Shown here: in pieces, positions 53,160 to 62,002 of the stretch
Numbering within the stretch: position 1 is the stretch's first letter
Layout: every line of letters begins with the position of its first letter
Origin: CAVZCK01 sp963798805
GTDB lineage: Bacteria; Pseudomonadota; Alphaproteobacteria; Rhizobiales; Rhodomicrobiaceae
Length of the DNA: 64,000 nucleotides
Assembly: GCA_963798805.1 (NCBI GenBank)
Contig: CAWCVC010000010.1
Coordinates: 434,001 to 498,000 of the forward strand
Direction: 5' to 3'
Notes under the pieces: model-generated
The model's input: only the letters and a program-made list of their open reading frames with translations
Told to the model about the DNA's origin: nothing
The model's database searches: none
Position numbers and translations under genes: made by a program

Positions 53160-54434
53160 ATGGCCATTCTCTTCGTCGTCTTCTTCGCCGTGATGCTGAT
53201 CGGCGTGCCGATCTTCGTCGCGCTGGGCCTTGCTTCACTCATCTACACCCATTTCATCGAGCATATTCCTGACTTCGTCGTGCTGCACCGGATGGCGGGC
53301 GGCGTCGACAGCTTTCCGCTGCTCGCCGTGCCGTTCTTCATCCTCGCCGGCAATCTGATGAACTCGGCCGGCATCACCAACCGCATCTTCGATTTCGCCA
53401 CCGCCGCCGTCGGCTGGCTGCGCGGCGGGCTCGGCCATGTCAATGTGATCGGCTCGGTGATCTTTGCCGGCATGTCGGGCACGGCGGTTGCCGATGCGGG
53501 CGGGCTCGGCACCATCGAAATCAAGGCGATGCGCGATCACGGCTATAAGGACGAGTTCTCGGTCGGCATCACCGCCGCCTCATCGACCATCGGCCCGATC
53601 ATTCCACCATCGCTGCCGATGGTGATCTTCGGCGTGATGGCCAACGTCTCGATCGGCCAGCTTTTCACCGCCGGTATCGTGCCCGGTCTCCTGGTCGCAA
53701 TTGGTCTGATGATCTACGTCAGCTATTACGCGCATCGCCATGGCGCCGGCCGCGATCAGAAATTCCGCTTCGTCACGCTCGGCACCAGCTTTATACGCGC
53801 GGTGCCCGCTCTCATGACGCCGGGGATCATCATCGGCGGCATGATGTTCGGCCTCTTTACACCGACCGAGGCCGCGGTAGCTGCCTGCGCCTGGGCGATC
53901 CTGCTCGGCACCCTGCTTTACCGCACGCTGAGCCTCAAACAGTTCTACCGGATCTCCATTGAGACCATTGAGACAACGGCCAGCGTGCTGCTCATCGTCG
54001 GGGCGGCCTCGCTGTTCGGCTGGGTGCTGACGACGACACGCGTTACGGAGACTTTTGCGACGGCCTTGCTATCGGTGACGACCAATCCGCTGCTGATCCT
54101 GCTGCTGATCAATCTGCTGTTGCTGATCGTGGGCTGCTTCATGGAGACGATCGCCGCGATCTCGATCCTGGTGCCGATTTTGATGCCGGTGGTCATGAAG
54201 GTTGGCATCGATCCGGTTCAGTTCGGCGTGATCATGGTGCTCAATCTGATGATCGGCCTCTTGACGCCGCCGGTCGGGATGGTGCTATTCATCCTGGCGC
54301 GGGTGTCGAATATGCCCTTCGACCGGACGGTCGCGGCGGTGATGCCGTTCCTCGTCCCGCTGCTGCTCGTGCTCGCCATGATCACCTTCATTCCGGATCT
54401 GACGCTCTATCTGCCGAAGCTGTTCTATCAATAG
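53160..54434 (+). CDS. TRAP transporter large permease DctM (first)
   Basis: 424 residues, about twelve membrane helices, sodium-coupled transport unit. Typical segments are VPFFILAGNLMNSAGIT near 57-73, GMSGTAVADAGGLG, ITAASSTIGPIIPPSLPMV and the C-terminal NLMIGLLTPPVGMVLF. The set DctP-Q-M is complete. Its proximity to kdgD and the GntR regulators suggests a sugar-acid substrate. Confidence 0.93.
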   Translation: MAILFVVFFAVMLIGVPIFVALGLASLIYTHFIEHIPDFVVLHRMAGGVDSFPLLAVPFFILAGNLMNSAGITNRIFDFATAAVGWLRGGLGHVNVIGSVIFAGMSGTAVADAGGLGTIEIKAMRDHGYKDEFSVGITAASSTIGPIIPPSLPMVIFGVMANVSIGQLFTAGIVPGLLVAIGLMIYVSYYAHRHGAGRDQKFRFVTLGTSFIRAVPALMTPGIIIGGMMFGLFTPTEAAVAACAWAILLGTLLYRTLSLKQFYRISIETIETTASVLLIVGAASLFGWVLTTTRVTETFATALLSVTTNPLLILLLINLLLLIVGCFMETIAAISILVPILMPVVMKVGIDPVQFGVIMVLNLMIGLLTPPVGMVLFILARVSNMPFDRTVAAVMPFLVPLLLVLAMITFIPDLTLYLPKLFYQ

Positions 54435-54545
54435 CCGGGCTCTGGCGCCGCAAAGCGGTGCGCCGGTCGAATTGTGAGAACGACGATTGAAACGGCTCGG
54501 CGAGTTCGTGGTCGAGACAAAAGTTACGGACCTCCGAGATTTTCG

Positions 54546-55466
54546 TCACGCCTCGGCTCCCTCCAGATCGGCGAGCGCACTGATCAGCGGCGCCAGCATC
54601 CGGTGCTCCTCATCGGTCAGATCGGTGAGCGGCGAGCGCACCGGACCGGCATCGCGTCCGGCAAGCCGCAAGCCGGCCTTGATGATCGAGACTGCATAGC
54701 CTGGCACGCGCTGGCGAATGGCGGAATAGGGATAGAAGAAGCGGCTGAGGAGATCCTCCGTGACGGAGCGGTTCCGCTCGCGCATGGCGCGAAAGAAACG
54801 CTGCGCCGTGCGGGGCGCGAAATTGAAGATCGCCGAGGAATAGGTCGAGGCGCCGGCCGCGTCGTAAGCCTCCGCATAAAGCTCATGGGTCGGCATGCCG
54901 CCGATATAGACCAGCCTGTCTCCGAGCGTGGCGCAAATCTGCCGGACCAGGGCGATGTCTCCCGAGCCGTCCTTAAAGCCGATCAGATTGGGGCAGCTTT
55001 CGGCGAGCTCGGCAAGCGATTCGGGAGCGAAGATCGCATTGTCGCGATTGTAGAGGATGATGCCGATGCCGACACTGCCGCAGACGGCTTTCACATGCGC
55101 GATGAGGCCCTGCTGAGAGGCGCCGATCAGGTAAGGCGGGAACAGCAGAATCGCATTCGCTCCGGCCTTCTCGACCTCCTTGGCAATCTCGCAGGCGAGC
55201 GCCGTGCCATAGCCGCAGCCGGCGATGATCGGCGTGGCGGGGGCGGCTTCTTTGGCGAGCGCGGCGATCCGGCTGACCTCCGGTGGCAGAAGCGAGAAAA
55301 ACTCTCCTGTCCCCCCGGCGACGAACAGCGCCGCGGCGCCGAATTGCGAGAGCCAGTGGACATGCTCGCTGAAGCGGGCTTCGTCGAGTGAGAGATCCTG
55401 ATGGAACGGCGTTACTGGAAAAGACAGGAGACCACTTGCGATTTGGGCCTTCAGATCGTCATGCAT
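54546..55466 (-). CDS. kdgD: 5-dehydro-4-deoxyglucarate dehydratase (decarboxylating)
   Basis: Converts 5-keto-4-deoxy-D-glucarate to alpha-ketoglutarate semialdehyde with loss of water and CO2, linking aldarates to the TCA cycle. 306 residues of the DHDPS/NAL class I aldolase family. Signatures are GLLSFPVTPF at 12-21, VAGGTGEFFSL at 49-59, Tyr139 (ILYNRDN) and the Schiff-base lysine Lys165 (GFKDGSGD). The IGGMPTHELYAEAY region is typical of this branch rather than DapA. It lies downstream of the second GntR gene on the same strand, with a near-perfect palindrome between the two. The semialdehyde dehydrogenase that should follow is not in the window. Confidence 0.93.
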   Translation of the reverse strand: MHDDLKAQIASGLLSFPVTPFHQDLSLDEARFSEHVHWLSQFGAAALFVAGGTGEFFSLLPPEVSRIAALAKEAAPATPIIAGCGYGTALACEIAKEVEKAGANAILLFPPYLIGASQQGLIAHVKAVCGSVGIGIILYNRDNAIFAPESLAELAESCPNLIGFKDGSGDIALVRQICATLGDRLVYIGGMPTHELYAEAYDAAGASTYSSAIFNFAPRTAQRFFRAMRERNRSVTEDLLSRFFYPYSAIRQRVPGYAVSIIKAGLRLAGRDAGPVRSPLTDLTDEEHRMLAPLISALADLEGAEA

Positions 55467-55518
55467 GAAACGTCACCCGCTCCTGATGAAGCTCGATCCA
55501 CGGACTGTCCAGGATAAG

Positions 55519-55552
55519 TCATCATATGAATGAGTCAACATTCGTATGATGA
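55519..55552. promoter_or_regulatory. Palindromic operator ahead of kdgD
   Basis: Arms TCATCATATGAATG (55519-55532) and CATTCGTATGATGA (55539-55552) are complementary in 13 of 14 positions around AGTCAA. It lies 53 bases upstream of the kdgD start and just after the GntR stop, so a GntR/FadR dimer probably controls kdgD from its own promoter. Confidence 0.65.
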
Positions 55553-55560
55553 ATAGGAGT

Positions 55561-56286
55561 TCAGGAGCCGGTTTGCATCAGCCGGCGATAGCGTTCCTGG
55601 CTGCCGCGCAGATGCGCCCGCATCGCCGCGCTGGCCGCTTCCGGATCGCCGGCGCAGATCCCCTCGACGATTTCGCGGTGTTCGCGCTGGATGCGGCGCA
55701 GATAATCGGTCGAGATCTTGCCGTCATCCGCGATCTGACCGCGCGGGATGGTGCGTTTGCCCAGAAATTCGAGGAAATCGCGGAACAGCCGGTTGTTGGT
55801 CGCGTCAGCGATGCTGAGATGAAAAGCGAAATCGGCCTCCTCGGCACGCTCGCCGCGATCGACCGCCGCGGTTATTTCGTCGAAGGCCTCGCGGATGCGC
55901 ATGCGCTGGGCGGGGGATGAGCGGCGCGCGGCAAGTTCTGCTGCCTCGATCTCAACCGCGGCGCGCAATTCCAGCGCTTCGATGATCGAGGAGATCCGTT
56001 GCAGGCCGTCCTGCAGACGCGGCAGCGCTCCCGCTGTCTCCGGCGGTTGCAGGACGAAAACGCCGGCCCCCTGCCGGGCCTCGACCAGACCGTCCGCGCG
56101 GAGCCCCGCGATCGCTTCACGCACAACGGTGCGGCTCACGCCGAATTCATCGACGAGCAGCCGCTCGGTCGGCAGACGGTCGCCGGGACGGATCTCGCCC
56201 GCGGCAATGCGCTGGCGCAATTGTTCCGTGACGAAATGTGTAAGGTTGCGTCCGGCCGGTCTTTTTTGTAACCCCGTTCTGCTCAT
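55561..56286 (-). CDS. GntR/FadR-family (FCD) regulator, second copy
   Basis: 241 residues. Winged helix at about 15-80 (RLPTERLLVDEFGVSRTVVREA) and FCD domain with HLSIADATNN, RTIPRGQI and EHREIVEGI. The DNA-recognition part is close to that of the copy at 50641, suggesting overlapping operators and paralogy. It is divergent from the second TRAP operon and upstream of kdgD, with palindromes on both sides, so it probably controls uptake and the last cleavage step together. Confidence 0.9.
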   Translation of the reverse strand: MSRTGLQKRPAGRNLTHFVTEQLRQRIAAGEIRPGDRLPTERLLVDEFGVSRTVVREAIAGLRADGLVEARQGAGVFVLQPPETAGALPRLQDGLQRISSIIEALELRAAVEIEAAELAARRSSPAQRMRIREAFDEITAAVDRGERAEEADFAFHLSIADATNNRLFRDFLEFLGKRTIPRGQIADDGKISTDYLRRIQREHREIVEGICAGDPEAASAAMRAHLRGSQERYRRLMQTGS

Positions 56287-56332
56287 ACCGATCCTTGCTT
56301 CAGCCGTAATTGTATAGAGTCGGACCTATGAT

Positions 56333-56349
56333 AATTGATCATATCAATT
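56333..56349. promoter_or_regulatory. Palindromic operator ahead of the second TRAP operon
   Basis: A perfect palindrome, AATTGAT-CAT-ATCAATT, lies in the 146-base gap between the second GntR gene and dctP, and a further TCATATGA palindrome is at 56379-56386. Both contain the ATCATAT/TCATAT core shared with the kdgD site. Confidence 0.65.
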
Positions 56350-56432
56350 CAGCCGGATTGACACAACAAGATCAAGAGTCATATGATCACTCCACAACAA
56401 AGCCTGGAAGCTCGCCATTAGGGAGGATTATC

Positions 56433-57428
56433 ATGCGTTCGATGGCTCGCAGCTCCTTTGCATTCCTTACCGGTCTCGTCATGACGGCCTCTCTGGCCGC
56501 CGGGCATTCCGCCCAAGCCGCCGAATGGCGCGGCTGGAATATTCATCCGCCGGGCTATCCCGTCACGGTCGCGATGGAGAGCTTCGCCAAGAACATCGAG
56601 AAGGCCACCGACGGCCGGATCAAGGCGAAGGTCTATAATTCGGGCGTGCTCGGCGATCAGCCTGACGCCATCCAGCAGGTGCGCGTCGGCGGCATCGACT
56701 TCGCCGTGTTCAATCTCGGGCCGATGGGACAGGTCGTCCCGACGGTCGACGTCGTCTCGCTGCCCTTCATCTTCAAAGACCTCGACCATATGCACAAGGT
56801 GATGGACGGGCCGATCGGGGATGAATTGGCCGCGGCGATGGCCGATAAAGGGCTCGTCGCGCTCGGCTGGTACGACAGCGGCGCCCGCTCTTTCTACAAC
56901 ACCAAGAAGCCGATCAAAGAGCCCTCGGACGTCAAGGGCATGAAGCTGCGCGTGATGAACAACGACCTGTTCGTCAACATGGTCGAAGCCCTGGGCGGCA
57001 ACGCCACGCCGATGGCCTATGGCGAGGTCTACCAGTCGCTGAAGACCGGCGTCATCGACGGCGCCGAGAACAACTGGCCGTCCTACAAGTCAAGCAATCA
57101 TTATGAGGTCGCCGGCTATTATTCGGATACGGAGCATCTGATCATCCCGGAATGCTTCTGCGTCAACAAGAAGCTGTGGGATGGGCTGCCCGATGCGGAC
57201 AAGGCTCTGGTCAAGACCGCCGCTCGCGACAGCGCCACGCTGCAGCGCAAGCTTTGGGCGGAGCGCGCGGAGGCCAGCCGCAAAAAGGTCGAGGCCGCGG
57301 GGGTCAAATTTAACGAGGTGACCGACAAGGCCGCGTTTCAGAAGGCGATGGAGCCGGTCTATACAAAATTCATCACGTCGCACCCTGCGCTTAAGGGGCT
57401 GATCGAGAAGATCAAAGCCGCTCAGTAG
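56433..57428 (+). CDS. TRAP transporter solute-binding protein DctP (second; probable uronate binder)
   Basis: 331 residues from ATG 56433, six bases after GGGAGG. Signal peptide about 1-32 (ends HSAQAA). The ligand site shows KGMKLRVMNND with the carboxylate-binding Arg, GNATPMAYGEVY and VIDGAENNWPSY, a pattern common in DctP proteins that bind hexuronates. Complete frame, unlike the first copy. Operon with dctQ, dctM and udh supports uptake of D-glucuronate or D-galacturonate. Confidence 0.92.
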   Translation: MRSMARSSFAFLTGLVMTASLAAGHSAQAAEWRGWNIHPPGYPVTVAMESFAKNIEKATDGRIKAKVYNSGVLGDQPDAIQQVRVGGIDFAVFNLGPMGQVVPTVDVVSLPFIFKDLDHMHKVMDGPIGDELAAAMADKGLVALGWYDSGARSFYNTKKPIKEPSDVKGMKLRVMNNDLFVNMVEALGGNATPMAYGEVYQSLKTGVIDGAENNWPSYKSSNHYEVAGYYSDTEHLIIPECFCVNKKLWDGLPDADKALVKTAARDSATLQRKLWAERAEASRKKVEAAGVKFNEVTDKAAFQKAMEPVYTKFITSHPALKGLIEKIKAAQ

Positions 57429-57470
57429 TTTCTGCCGGGGGGCGGGGGGATGCGATCGGTCCATCGTTAG

Positions 57471-58055
57471 ATGCCGGTCGCATCCGCCGCCAGCCATGCC
57501 TCTCCCGCCCCACGGCTTCCACGAAATACGGATCAGGAACCGCCGGTGCCGCGTCTCCTCGATTATCTTCGCATCGCCAGTCTCGCGGTCTCCGGCGTAG
57601 CGCTCGTCACGCTGATCGCGATTTTCGGCTGGCTGGTTTACGGCCGCTACGTGCTCAACGCGACGCCGACCTGGGTCGAACAGCTCTCGCTCCTGCTCGT
57701 CATTTGGATCACCTTTCTCGGTGCTGCGGTTGGCATTGGCGAGGACACCCATCTCAGCGTCGAGTTCGTCCGCGATGCGGCGTCGCCCACCGGGCGTCTG
57801 ATCCTGCGCACCATCTCGGACCTACTGCTCTTGGTCTTCGGCGTGCTGATGGCCTATCACTGTCTGCAACTCGCCATCTTCGGCTGGGGTGACACCATCC
57901 CGCTCATCAATGTGCCCGAAGGCTTGAGAAGCGTTGCCGCGGTGATCAGCGGCGTTCTCATCGTGCTCTTCACCGGCAACCGCATCGTCTCCCGGCTGCT
58001 CGGCTATCGCCGCAATGGAAAGAGCGACGCCACCGATCCCCTCGGGGTAGAATAA
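57471..58055 (+). CDS. TRAP transporter small permease DctQ (second)
   Basis: 194 residues from ATG 57471; GTG 57546 (MPRLLDYLRI) is an alternative that removes a non-conserved leader. Four membrane helices with GRYVLNATPTWVEQLSLLL and FLGAAVGIGEDTHLSVEF. It ends three bases before dctM. Confidence 0.9.
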   Translation: MPVASAASHASPAPRLPRNTDQEPPVPRLLDYLRIASLAVSGVALVTLIAIFGWLVYGRYVLNATPTWVEQLSLLLVIWITFLGAAVGIGEDTHLSVEFVRDAASPTGRLILRTISDLLLLVFGVLMAYHCLQLAIFGWGDTIPLINVPEGLRSVAAVISGVLIVLFTGNRIVSRLLGYRRNGKSDATDPLGVE

Positions 58056-58058
58056 CCG

Positions 58059-59342
58059 ATGGGCCTTGCGATCCTTCTCGGCTTTTTCGGGTTTTGCGTC
58101 GCGATCGGCGTTCCCGTCGCCTTCTCCCTCGGCATCGCCGCCGTTGCCGCCTTTTTCTACGAGGGGCTGCCGCTGCTGATCGCCTTTCAGCGCATCCTTT
58201 CGGGCATCTCGGTCTTCTCGCTGCTGGCCATCCCGTTCTTCATTTTCGCCGGAGAGCTGATGCTGCATGGCGGTATCGCAGCGCGGCTGGTCCGGCTCGC
58301 CTCGGCGGCGGTCGGCAGCATTCGCGGCGGCGTCGGCCAGGTGGTCGTGTTCTCCAGCATGCTGTTCGGCGGCATTTCCGGCTCGGCGGTTGCCGACGTT
58401 TCAGCCCTCGGCTCGATCCTCATTCCGACCATGAAGGAGAAAGGCTACCATTCCGACTATGCCGTCAATGTCACCGTGACCTCCTCGATCGCCGGCATCC
58501 TCATTCCGCCGAGCCACAATATGATCCTCTATGCCGTGGCGGCCGGCGGAGGCATATCGGTCACCAAGCTGTTCATGGCCGGCGTGGTGCCGGGCGTCGT
58601 CATGTGCATCTGTCTTGCCGTTGCCGCCTATTTTGTCGCCGTCAGGCGGAATTACCCGCCCGAGGCCTTTCCGGGATTTCAGGTTCTCCTTATCGCTGCG
58701 ATTTCAGCCATTCCGGGCCTGTTCACCGCAATCATCATTGTCGGCGGCGTGCTCTCGGGGGTCTTCACCGTCACCGAATCCGGGGCCATGGGCGTGATCT
58801 ACGCCCTAGCGGTGACAGCCATCGGCTATCGGTCCCTGTCCTGGCCGGCCTTCATCCTTTCGGTCACGCGTGCAGTCAGGACGACGGCGACGGTGATGAT
58901 CCTGGTCGGCTGCGCGACCGCCTTCGGCTATATGCTCGCGCTCTACCGCGTCCCGGAGGGGCTGTCGAACCTGGTCCATGCCATGTCCGACAATCCGATC
59001 GTCATTCTCCTGATCATCAATGTCTTTCTCCTGGGGCTCGGCATGATCATGGACATGGCCGCGCTGATCCTGATCTGCACGCCGATCTTCCTGCCGCTGG
59101 TCAAGTCCTTCGGCATGGACCCAATCCAGTTCGGCATGATCCTGATGATGAATCTCGGCCTCGGCCTGTGCACGCCGCCGGTCGGCGCCTGCCTGTTCCT
59201 GGGCTGCGCCATCGGCCATGTCCGGATCGAGACGGTGATGCGGACGATCTGGCCGTTCTATGCAGCGATCCTCCTGGCCCTGGCGCTGACGACCTATATT
59301 CCGGCCGTGTCGCTGACCTTGCCGCGGCTGCTGCAGCAATAG
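58059..59342 (+). CDS. TRAP transporter large permease DctM (second)
   Basis: 427 residues and about twelve helices. Segments include IPFFIFAGELMLHGGIA, GGISGSAVADVSALGS, VTSSIAGILIPPSHNMILY and NLGLGLCTPPVGACLFLG near the end. It is 24 bases upstream of udh, whose enzyme acts on the expected cargo, the strongest context evidence for a hexuronate TRAP. Confidence 0.93.
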   Translation: MGLAILLGFFGFCVAIGVPVAFSLGIAAVAAFFYEGLPLLIAFQRILSGISVFSLLAIPFFIFAGELMLHGGIAARLVRLASAAVGSIRGGVGQVVVFSSMLFGGISGSAVADVSALGSILIPTMKEKGYHSDYAVNVTVTSSIAGILIPPSHNMILYAVAAGGGISVTKLFMAGVVPGVVMCICLAVAAYFVAVRRNYPPEAFPGFQVLLIAAISAIPGLFTAIIIVGGVLSGVFTVTESGAMGVIYALAVTAIGYRSLSWPAFILSVTRAVRTTATVMILVGCATAFGYMLALYRVPEGLSNLVHAMSDNPIVILLIINVFLLGLGMIMDMAALILICTPIFLPLVKSFGMDPIQFGMILMMNLGLGLCTPPVGACLFLGCAIGHVRIETVMRTIWPFYAAILLALALTTYIPAVSLTLPRLLQQ

Positions 59343-59366
59343 AGTTATCCAGCTTTCGATGAGGCG

Positions 59367-60164
59367 ATGATGAAACGCATTCTGATCACCGGCGCCGCCG
59401 GCGCATTGGGGCGGCTGGTGCGCAAGGAGCTTGTCGGCTACGCGCCGATCCTGCGTCTCTCCGACATCGCCGAGCTCGGCAACCCGGCGAAGGGCGAAGA
59501 GACGGTCGTCTGCGATCTGGCGGATGCTGACAGCGTGCTGCGGCTTGTCGAGGGCTCCGACTTCATCGTGCATCTCGGCGGCATCTCGGTCGAGGACACA
59601 TTCGAGAAGATCCTGCAGACCAACATCCGCGGCACCTACAATGTCTTCGAAGCCGCGCGCAAAGCGGGCAAGCCGCGCATTCTCTTTGCCAGCTCCAATC
59701 ATGCCATCGGCTTCCATGCCCGCGAGACGCGCCTCGATGCCACTTCACCGCAGCGGCCGGACAGCCTCTACGGCGTCTCGAAATGCTTCGGCGAGGCGCT
59801 CGGCAGCTACTATTACGACAAATTCGGCGTCGAAAATGTCTGCGTCCGGATCGGCTCCTGCTTCCCCGAGCCCAAGGACCGGCGGATGCTGGCAACCTGG
59901 CTGAGCGGCGCCGATTTGGTGCGGCTGATCAAGTGCGTCGCCGAGGCGGCGCGCGTCGGACATACGATCGTCTACGGCGCGTCGGCCAATCGCGAGCAAT
60001 GGTGGGACAACCGCCACGCCGCCTTTCTCGGCTGGACGCCGCAGGACAGCTCCGAGCCGTTCCGGCAGAAGGTTGAGGCGGCGACACCATGCCCCGATCC
60101 GGGCGATCCTGCCGTGCGCTATCAGGGCGGCGGCTTCGCCGCGGCCGGTCATTTCGAGGACTGA
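59367..60164 (+). CDS. udh: Uronate dehydrogenase
   Basis: NAD-dependent oxidation of D-glucuronate and D-galacturonate to the aldarolactones, first step of the oxidative uronate pathway. 265 residues (264 from the second ATG). Rossmann motif LITGAAGALGRLVR at 7-20, HLGGISVEDTFE at 69-80, SSNHAIGF and the catalytic Tyr135/Lys139 pair (SLYGVSKCFGE). The C-terminal WWDNRHAAFLGWTPQD closely resembles Agrobacterium Udh. It ends the transporter operon. A lactonase or lactone isomerase for the next step is not seen nearby. Confidence 0.93.
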   Translation: MMKRILITGAAGALGRLVRKELVGYAPILRLSDIAELGNPAKGEETVVCDLADADSVLRLVEGSDFIVHLGGISVEDTFEKILQTNIRGTYNVFEAARKAGKPRILFASSNHAIGFHARETRLDATSPQRPDSLYGVSKCFGEALGSYYYDKFGVENVCVRIGSCFPEPKDRRMLATWLSGADLVRLIKCVAEAARVGHTIVYGASANREQWWDNRHAAFLGWTPQDSSEPFRQKVEAATPCPDPGDPAVRYQGGGFAAAGHFED

Positions 60165-60234
60165 TTTGGGTGTCATGCTCGCTGCCGGGTTACCAGGCAT
60201 TCACCGCGCTTCATGCGTGTATAATGAGCGCATC

Positions 60235-60822
60235 ATGACCCCGACCTGTCGCAAGCTCGCTCTGCCCGCCGCGGTCATCCTGGCCGCCATCGGCGGCATC
60301 ACCACCCTCGACGCGCAAACGCCCCCGGCGGCGGAAGCACTCGGCCAGACCGACCGCGCAGCACTGCGCAAAGAGCTGTTTCAGGCTCTCAAGCAGGCGC
60401 GGAACGAGGCCGAGGCGCGCGCCGCAGAAAGCCGGATCTGGGCTTTCTGGATGCAGGGGCCGGATAAGCAGGCGACCGAGCAGATCCAGGCCATCCTGGC
60501 CGCCCGGCGCGCCGACGACAATGACAAAGCGCTGCAAATCGCCGAGGCGCTGGTCGCCCGCCGGCCCGACTATGCCGAAGGCTGGAATCAAAAGGCGACG
60601 CTGCTTTTCCTGAAGGGCGATTTCGACGGTTCGCTGAAGGCGATCGCGCGTGTTCTCGCGCTGGAGCCGAAACATTTCGGCGCCTTGGCCGGCAAAGCGG
60701 TCATTCTCATGCAGCAGGGCCACATGCAGCTGGCCCAGTCGACGCTCCGCGAGGCGGTCGCTATCGATCCCTTCCTGAACGAGCGCGGTCTGCTGATCGA
60801 GCCCAAGGGCCTGCCGATATAG
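60235..60822 (+). CDS. Exported TPR protein, unknown function
   Basis: 195 residues from ATG 60235; the longer frame upstream has no coding signs. Signal peptide about 1-26 (ends TLDAQT). A helical charged region (35-75) is followed by at least two TPR units, WNQKATLLFLKGDFDGSLKA and FGALAGKAVILMQQGHMQLA (about 120-175). TPRs bind partner proteins; the partner is unknown. It stands alone between udh and the TAXI transporter on the same strand. Confidence 0.75.
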   Translation: MTPTCRKLALPAAVILAAIGGITTLDAQTPPAAEALGQTDRAALRKELFQALKQARNEAEARAAESRIWAFWMQGPDKQATEQIQAILAARRADDNDKALQIAEALVARRPDYAEGWNQKATLLFLKGDFDGSLKAIARVLALEPKHFGALAGKAVILMQQGHMQLAQSTLREAVAIDPFLNERGLLIEPKGLPI

Positions 60823-61021
60823 TCGTGCGGCGCGCTCTCCTCCCTCGCTCTTGCGAAGACAGTAGCCGTCGCAGGCGCTGCGGGCGGGCACGCAGCCCTT
60901 CCAAGGGATGAGCGCTTATGGCAAGTTCGGCGTGTCGCAATGGCTAAGTTCACGTTATCATGCGGCAACCGAGATCGGCGGCACGTCCGTCGGAGCATGA
61001 AAACCAGGGAGGAAGTAACTG

Positions 61022-61969
61022 ATGATAGGGAAATCGCGTGTCCTTGCCTTGATCGGCGGCGCATTGCTGGCCTTGGCCATGAGCCCGGCCTCGGCCGAAA
61101 ATATCAAGCTCGTGACCGGGCCTCAGGGCGGTTCTTGGTATCCGCTCGGCGGTGCGATCAAGAATCTGGTCGAGAAGACGCTTCCCGGCTCCAGCGTCTC
61201 GGTCGGGCCCGGCGCCGGCATCGCCAATGTCAAAGCCATCGAGGCGGGCAAGGCCGATATCGGCTTCGCCAATTCCGTGTCGACGGTTGACGCAATCAAC
61301 GGCAAGCCGCCCTTCGAGAAGCCCTATAAGAACGTCTGCAATGTCGCGACGCTCTATCCGCAATATTTCCAGATCGTCGCGCTCGCCGATGCCGGCATCA
61401 ACACGCCCGCCGATCTGAAAGGCAAGGCGCTGACGACCCAGAAGAAGGGCAATACCGGCGAGCAGATCACGGAACATCTCTTGAAGGCCTATGGCCTCAG
61501 CTATGACGATCTGCCGAGCGTCAGCCAAGGCTCCTATACGGACAGCGTCAATCTCCTGAAAGATGGCAACGCCAAATGGTTCACGCTCGGAACCACGATA
61601 CCGGCCAGCTCGATCATGGATCTCGCCTCGGCGCGCGACATCAAGCTTATCGGCGTCGACCCGGCCGGCATGAAGAAGATGCAGGCGATCAACCCGGGCT
61701 ATAAGCCGATCGTCATCAAGGCCGGCACCTATCCCAAGCAGGACAACGACGTGACGACCGTCGGCTATGCCACGCACATCATCGCGCGCTGCGATCTCGA
61801 CGACAAAACCGTCCAGGGCCTGCTGAAGGCTATCGTCAGCGGCGTGGGCGATCTCGCCTCGATCGCGGAGGCCATGAAGGGCGTCGACGCCAAGGAGATG
61901 GCCAAGGATATCGGCGTGCCGCTGCATGAGGCCGCCGAGAAATACTACAAGGAACACGGCGCGCTCTAG
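61022..61969 (+). CDS. TAXI-family TRAP solute-binding protein
   Basis: 315 residues from ATG 61022 with GGGAGGAAG before it. Signal peptide 1-25 (ends ASAEN). Family signatures are VTGPQGGSWYPLGGAI near 32-47, ADIGFANSVSTVDAINGKPPF and GYATHIIARCDLDDKTV. TAXI proteins bind acids such as glutamate or dicarboxylates. It is paired with a fused-permease gene 33 bases downstream, a distinct arrangement from the two DctPQM sets earlier in the cluster. Confidence 0.9.
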   Translation: MIGKSRVLALIGGALLALAMSPASAENIKLVTGPQGGSWYPLGGAIKNLVEKTLPGSSVSVGPGAGIANVKAIEAGKADIGFANSVSTVDAINGKPPFEKPYKNVCNVATLYPQYFQIVALADAGINTPADLKGKALTTQKKGNTGEQITEHLLKAYGLSYDDLPSVSQGSYTDSVNLLKDGNAKWFTLGTTIPASSIMDLASARDIKLIGVDPAGMKKMQAINPGYKPIVIKAGTYPKQDNDVTTVGYATHIIARCDLDDKTVQGLLKAIVSGVGDLASIAEAMKGVDAKEMAKDIGVPLHEAAEKYYKEHGAL

Positions 61970-62002
61970 CGCGGCTCACGCAGACGTCGAGACCGGCGCG
62001 GC

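Noticed and set aside
58094..59362. 422-codon plus-strand frame offset within the second dctM
   Set aside because: Extremely Arg/His-rich, no domain, and the in-frame DctM has all family motifs and membrane helices.
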